This document shows positions 4,968-6,517 of a stretch of 6,517 bases of DNA, in pieces. Under the pieces are notes generated by a model. The model had not been told where the DNA came from. It searched no databases and worked only from the letters and a program-made list of their open reading frames with translations. How positions within the stretch are numbered: the first letter of the stretch is position 1; each line of letters starts with the position of its first letter. The stretch is from 20-14-all-45-10 sp964435965. Lineage in GTDB: Bacteria; Chloroflexota; Dehalococcoidia; GIF9; AB-539-J10. The DNA lies in assembly GCA_964435965.1 (NCBI GenBank), contig CAYTBB010000071.1:1-6517 (forward strand), read 5' to 3'. The translations under genes were made by a program, and so were the position numbers.

Positions 4968-6218
4968 TCAGCAGTGGCTAAGCCCCGTGTCTCGCTGTGG
5001 CAACTGCTCAAATCCATCCTTGATTAGCGCCAGTAGTCCTATCATGGCCAGGAAAGCCAGAGCGGAGCCAAATAAGAAGGGAGCTGCTGGGTTAACGGCT
5101 TGCCATAGCCAGCCGGCAATAAGGCTTGCGGGGAGTAAGGTAATCCCTACTACACCGTGGAAAAGGCCATAGGCGGTTCCTCTTTTCTCCGCAGGCACTA
5201 GATCAGCCACAAAGGCACGGCCTACCCCCTCAGCTAATCCATAGTAAACTCCGTAAAGACCGAACAATATCCATAATTGCCATGAAGCTTCTGGTGAAGC
5301 CAGGGCAAAGCCAAGGTAAACCAGGGTGTAAATTAGCCAGCCAGATAGGATGACTCTTTTTCTGCCCAGCTTGTCTGATAGCATACCCGCCGGTGTGGAT
5401 ATAGAGGCATAGATAAGATTGAACAGCACCAGCATCAGAAGTATGTAAAGGACAGGATTGCCCAGGTTCTGGGCTCGAAGGACAAGGAAGGCATCGCTGG
5501 AGTTGCCCAAACTAAATAGAAAAATGATGCCCAAGAAAATCTTGAATCGTTTATCAAAGCCAGAGAGCAAACCACCAAGTTTGGCTATAGGGGAGACACC
5601 TCCCGGTGTTTCCTTTTTAGGCTCCTGAACAAAGAAGAATACGAATAGAGCCAGCACTGCGGGGATAACGCCGATTAACACCAGTTGCTGGTAGGTATCC
5701 CTGGCAAGTGTCCAATTCTCACCTTGCCATAAGAAGACAACTACTGCCGCTGAGATAATACCCACAGCGGCCCCGAAAGTATCCATGGTGCGATGGAGGC
5801 CAAAGCCCTTACCTCTTTGCTCCGGTGTTAGAGAATCGGCCACTAAAGCATCGCGGGGAGCGGTGCGAACACCCTTGCCCACTCTATCGGCAAACCTCAC
5901 CCCGAAGGCCATACCCCAGGTTGTGGCGATATACATGAAAGGCTTGGCGAGGGTGGATAATCCATACCCCAGAATAGTCAAAGATTTTCTTTTTCCTAAC
6001 TTATCGCTGAGCCAGCCGCTGAAGATTCTAATTAGGGAAGCTATGCTTCCAGCCGCCCCTTCAATCAAGCCAATAATCGTGGTGGGTGTATGAAGCACAT
6101 TGAACAAAAACAAGGAGAAGATAGGGAAAATCATCTCACTGCTAACGTCGGTGAGAAAGCTGACCAGGCCCAGGAAAAACACATTGGGGTTAAGACCGAA
6201 GATTTGTTTTGGTTTCAT
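4968..6218 (-). CDS. MFS transporter (12-helix), substrate unknown
   Basis: This 416-residue inner-membrane major facilitator protein opens with LVSFLTDVSSEMIFPIFSLFL as helix 1. It has two copies of the loop 2-3 signature (GWLSDKLGKRK at 69-79 and GMLSDKLGRKR at 278-288), one per six-helix half. The block DRVGKGVRTAPRDALVADS (111-129) is typical of a large bacterial MFS subgroup of unassigned or efflux-like members. A charged central loop (about 200-225) separates the halves. Substrate cannot be read from the sequence; drug or small-metabolite export is only a guess. The frame is open upstream to 6467, but that start would lie inside the 23S rRNA gene and translate through its promoter. ATG 6356 would add an extra hydrophobic segment. 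ATG 6218 gives the usual family length, though only a weak ribosome binding site is seen. It diverges from the rRNA promoter and has no obvious link with the pan operon. Confidence 0.9.
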   Translation of the reverse strand: MKPKQIFGLNPNVFFLGLVSFLTDVSSEMIFPIFSLFLFNVLHTPTTIIGLIEGAAGSIASLIRIFSGWLSDKLGKRKSLTILGYGLSTLAKPFMYIATTWGMAFGVRFADRVGKGVRTAPRDALVADSLTPEQRGKGFGLHRTMDTFGAAVGIISAAVVVFLWQGENWTLARDTYQQLVLIGVIPAVLALFVFFFVQEPKKETPGGVSPIAKLGGLLSGFDKRFKIFLGIIFLFSLGNSSDAFLVLRAQNLGNPVLYILLMLVLFNLIYASISTPAGMLSDKLGRKRVILSGWLIYTLVYLGFALASPEASWQLWILFGLYGVYYGLAEGVGRAFVADLVPAEKRGTAYGLFHGVVGITLLPASLIAGWLWQAVNPAAPFLFGSALAFLAMIGLLALIKDGFEQLPQRDTGLSHC

Positions 6219-6305
6219 AACCAGGCAAATTTGCTTTGAGAAAGACGGAACTAGTATAATATTTAATAGCACCAAGATAAATAGCCAAGCCAAATCTAGC
6301 TTTAT

Positions 6306-6335
6306 TTGACATTTGGTAATATGGTATTGTATAAT
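6306..6335 (+). promoter_or_regulatory. Strong promoter of the 23S rRNA gene
   Basis: TTGACA (6306-6311) and TATAAT (6330-6335) are both perfect consensus, separated by 18 bp. They lie about 70 bp before the 23S rRNA 5' end on the same strand, and the start of transcription is expected near 6342. AT-rich sequence lies upstream. A second TATAAT at 6255-6260 has only a weak -35 and may or may not be a tandem promoter. Confidence 0.85.
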
Positions 6336-6361
6336 GCTTGTTTTGTTACCAGTCATATTCA

Positions 6362-6380
6362 GTACTTTAAAAATTGAATA
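6362..6380 (+). promoter_or_regulatory. boxA-like rRNA antitermination site in the 23S leader
   Basis: GTACTTTAAAAATTGAATA resembles the boxA region of bacterial rRNA leaders (consensus about TGCTCTTTAACA, and GTTCTTTGAAAACTGAATA-like forms in Gram-positives). It lies between the promoter and the mature 23S 5' end, where NusB/NusE-dependent antitermination complexes load. The match is partial, and the position is the main support. Confidence 0.5.
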
Positions 6381-6403
6381 GGTTCTGTGTTCAGCCTGAT
6401 GTA

Positions 6404-6517
6404 AGTCAAGGGAAAAAGGGCGTAGGGTGGATGCCTTGGCATCAGTGGCCGAAGAAGGGCGCGGCAAGACTGCGAAAAGCCTCAGTGAGCTGTCTAGCTA
6501 GCTTAGCTGGGGATTCC
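6404..6517 (+). rRNA. 23S ribosomal RNA, 5' part (cut by window end)
   Basis: The stretch beginning GTCAAGGG and continuing GGGCGTAGGGTGGATGCCTTGGCA matches the conserved 5' end of bacterial 23S rRNA (GGTTAAG, then GGTGGATGCC), followed by GCCGAAGAAGGGCG and the domain I start. The 5' end is placed near 6404 by counting 25 nt back from GGATGCC as in E. coli; an error of a few bases is possible. No 16S rRNA or tRNA gene lies upstream, and the gene appears to be driven by its own promoter. Unlinked 16S and 23S loci are known in Dehalococcoides. Confidence 0.95.

Noticed and set aside
4906..5172. + strand open frame of 88 codons
   Set aside because: It is antisense to the end of the well-supported MFS gene, and its translation shows no family features.
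6232..6260. Second + strand rRNA promoter with TATAAT at 6255-6260
   Set aside because: The -10 is perfect, but the best -35 at proper spacing (TTGCTT) matches only 3 of 6, so it was not listed as a feature.
6219..6467. N-terminal extension of the MFS transporter up to 6467
   Set aside because: The extension is antisense to the 23S rRNA gene, its leader and its perfect promoter; the family begins at about MKPKQIFGLNP.

Overview
The window reads as part of a chromosome from an uncultured bacterium, most likely Chloroflexota and perhaps a Dehalococcoidia-like lineage. Three things suggest this. A tandem pair of hairpins with the architecture of the pan RNA motif (known from Chloroflexota, Firmicutes and deltaproteobacteria) lies ahead of a pantothenate operon. 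A 23S rRNA gene starts behind its own strong promoter with no 16S rRNA or tRNA upstream; separate 16S and 23S loci are known in Dehalococcoides. Gene boundaries are also littered with small palindromic repeats. The phylum is inferred, not proven.

Left part, + strand, 61-3618: a vitamin B5 (pantothenate) operon. An extended -10 promoter (61-89) starts a leader of about 130 nt that holds two near-identical hairpins (97-124 and 150-177) and ends in a strong intrinsic terminator (197-225). This looks like a transcription-attenuation device. It is followed by a Rossmann/DUF2520 protein (241-1164, a plausible ketopantoate reductase of PanG type), panD (1286-1690), panB (1695-2531) and panC (start about 2785, end 3618). 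Together these could make pantothenate from ketoisovalerate and aspartate: PanB makes ketopantoate, the DUF2520 protein would reduce it to pantoate, PanD makes beta-alanine and PanC joins the two.

Every junction in this operon carries a palindromic (MITE-like) repeat. They encode the last residues of the DUF2520 protein and of PanD, appear to provide the ribosome binding sites of panB and panC, and split off a duplicated copy of the 5' end of panC.

Right part, - strand, 3700-6218: convergent to the pan operon are a secreted or lipoprotein-like caspase-fold protein (3700-4524), a probable decayed reading frame with in-frame stops (4554-4964) and a 12-helix MFS transporter (4968-6218). Diverging from the MFS gene is the + strand 23S rRNA promoter (6306-6335), a boxA-like leader and the first about 114 nt of 23S rRNA (6404 to the window end).
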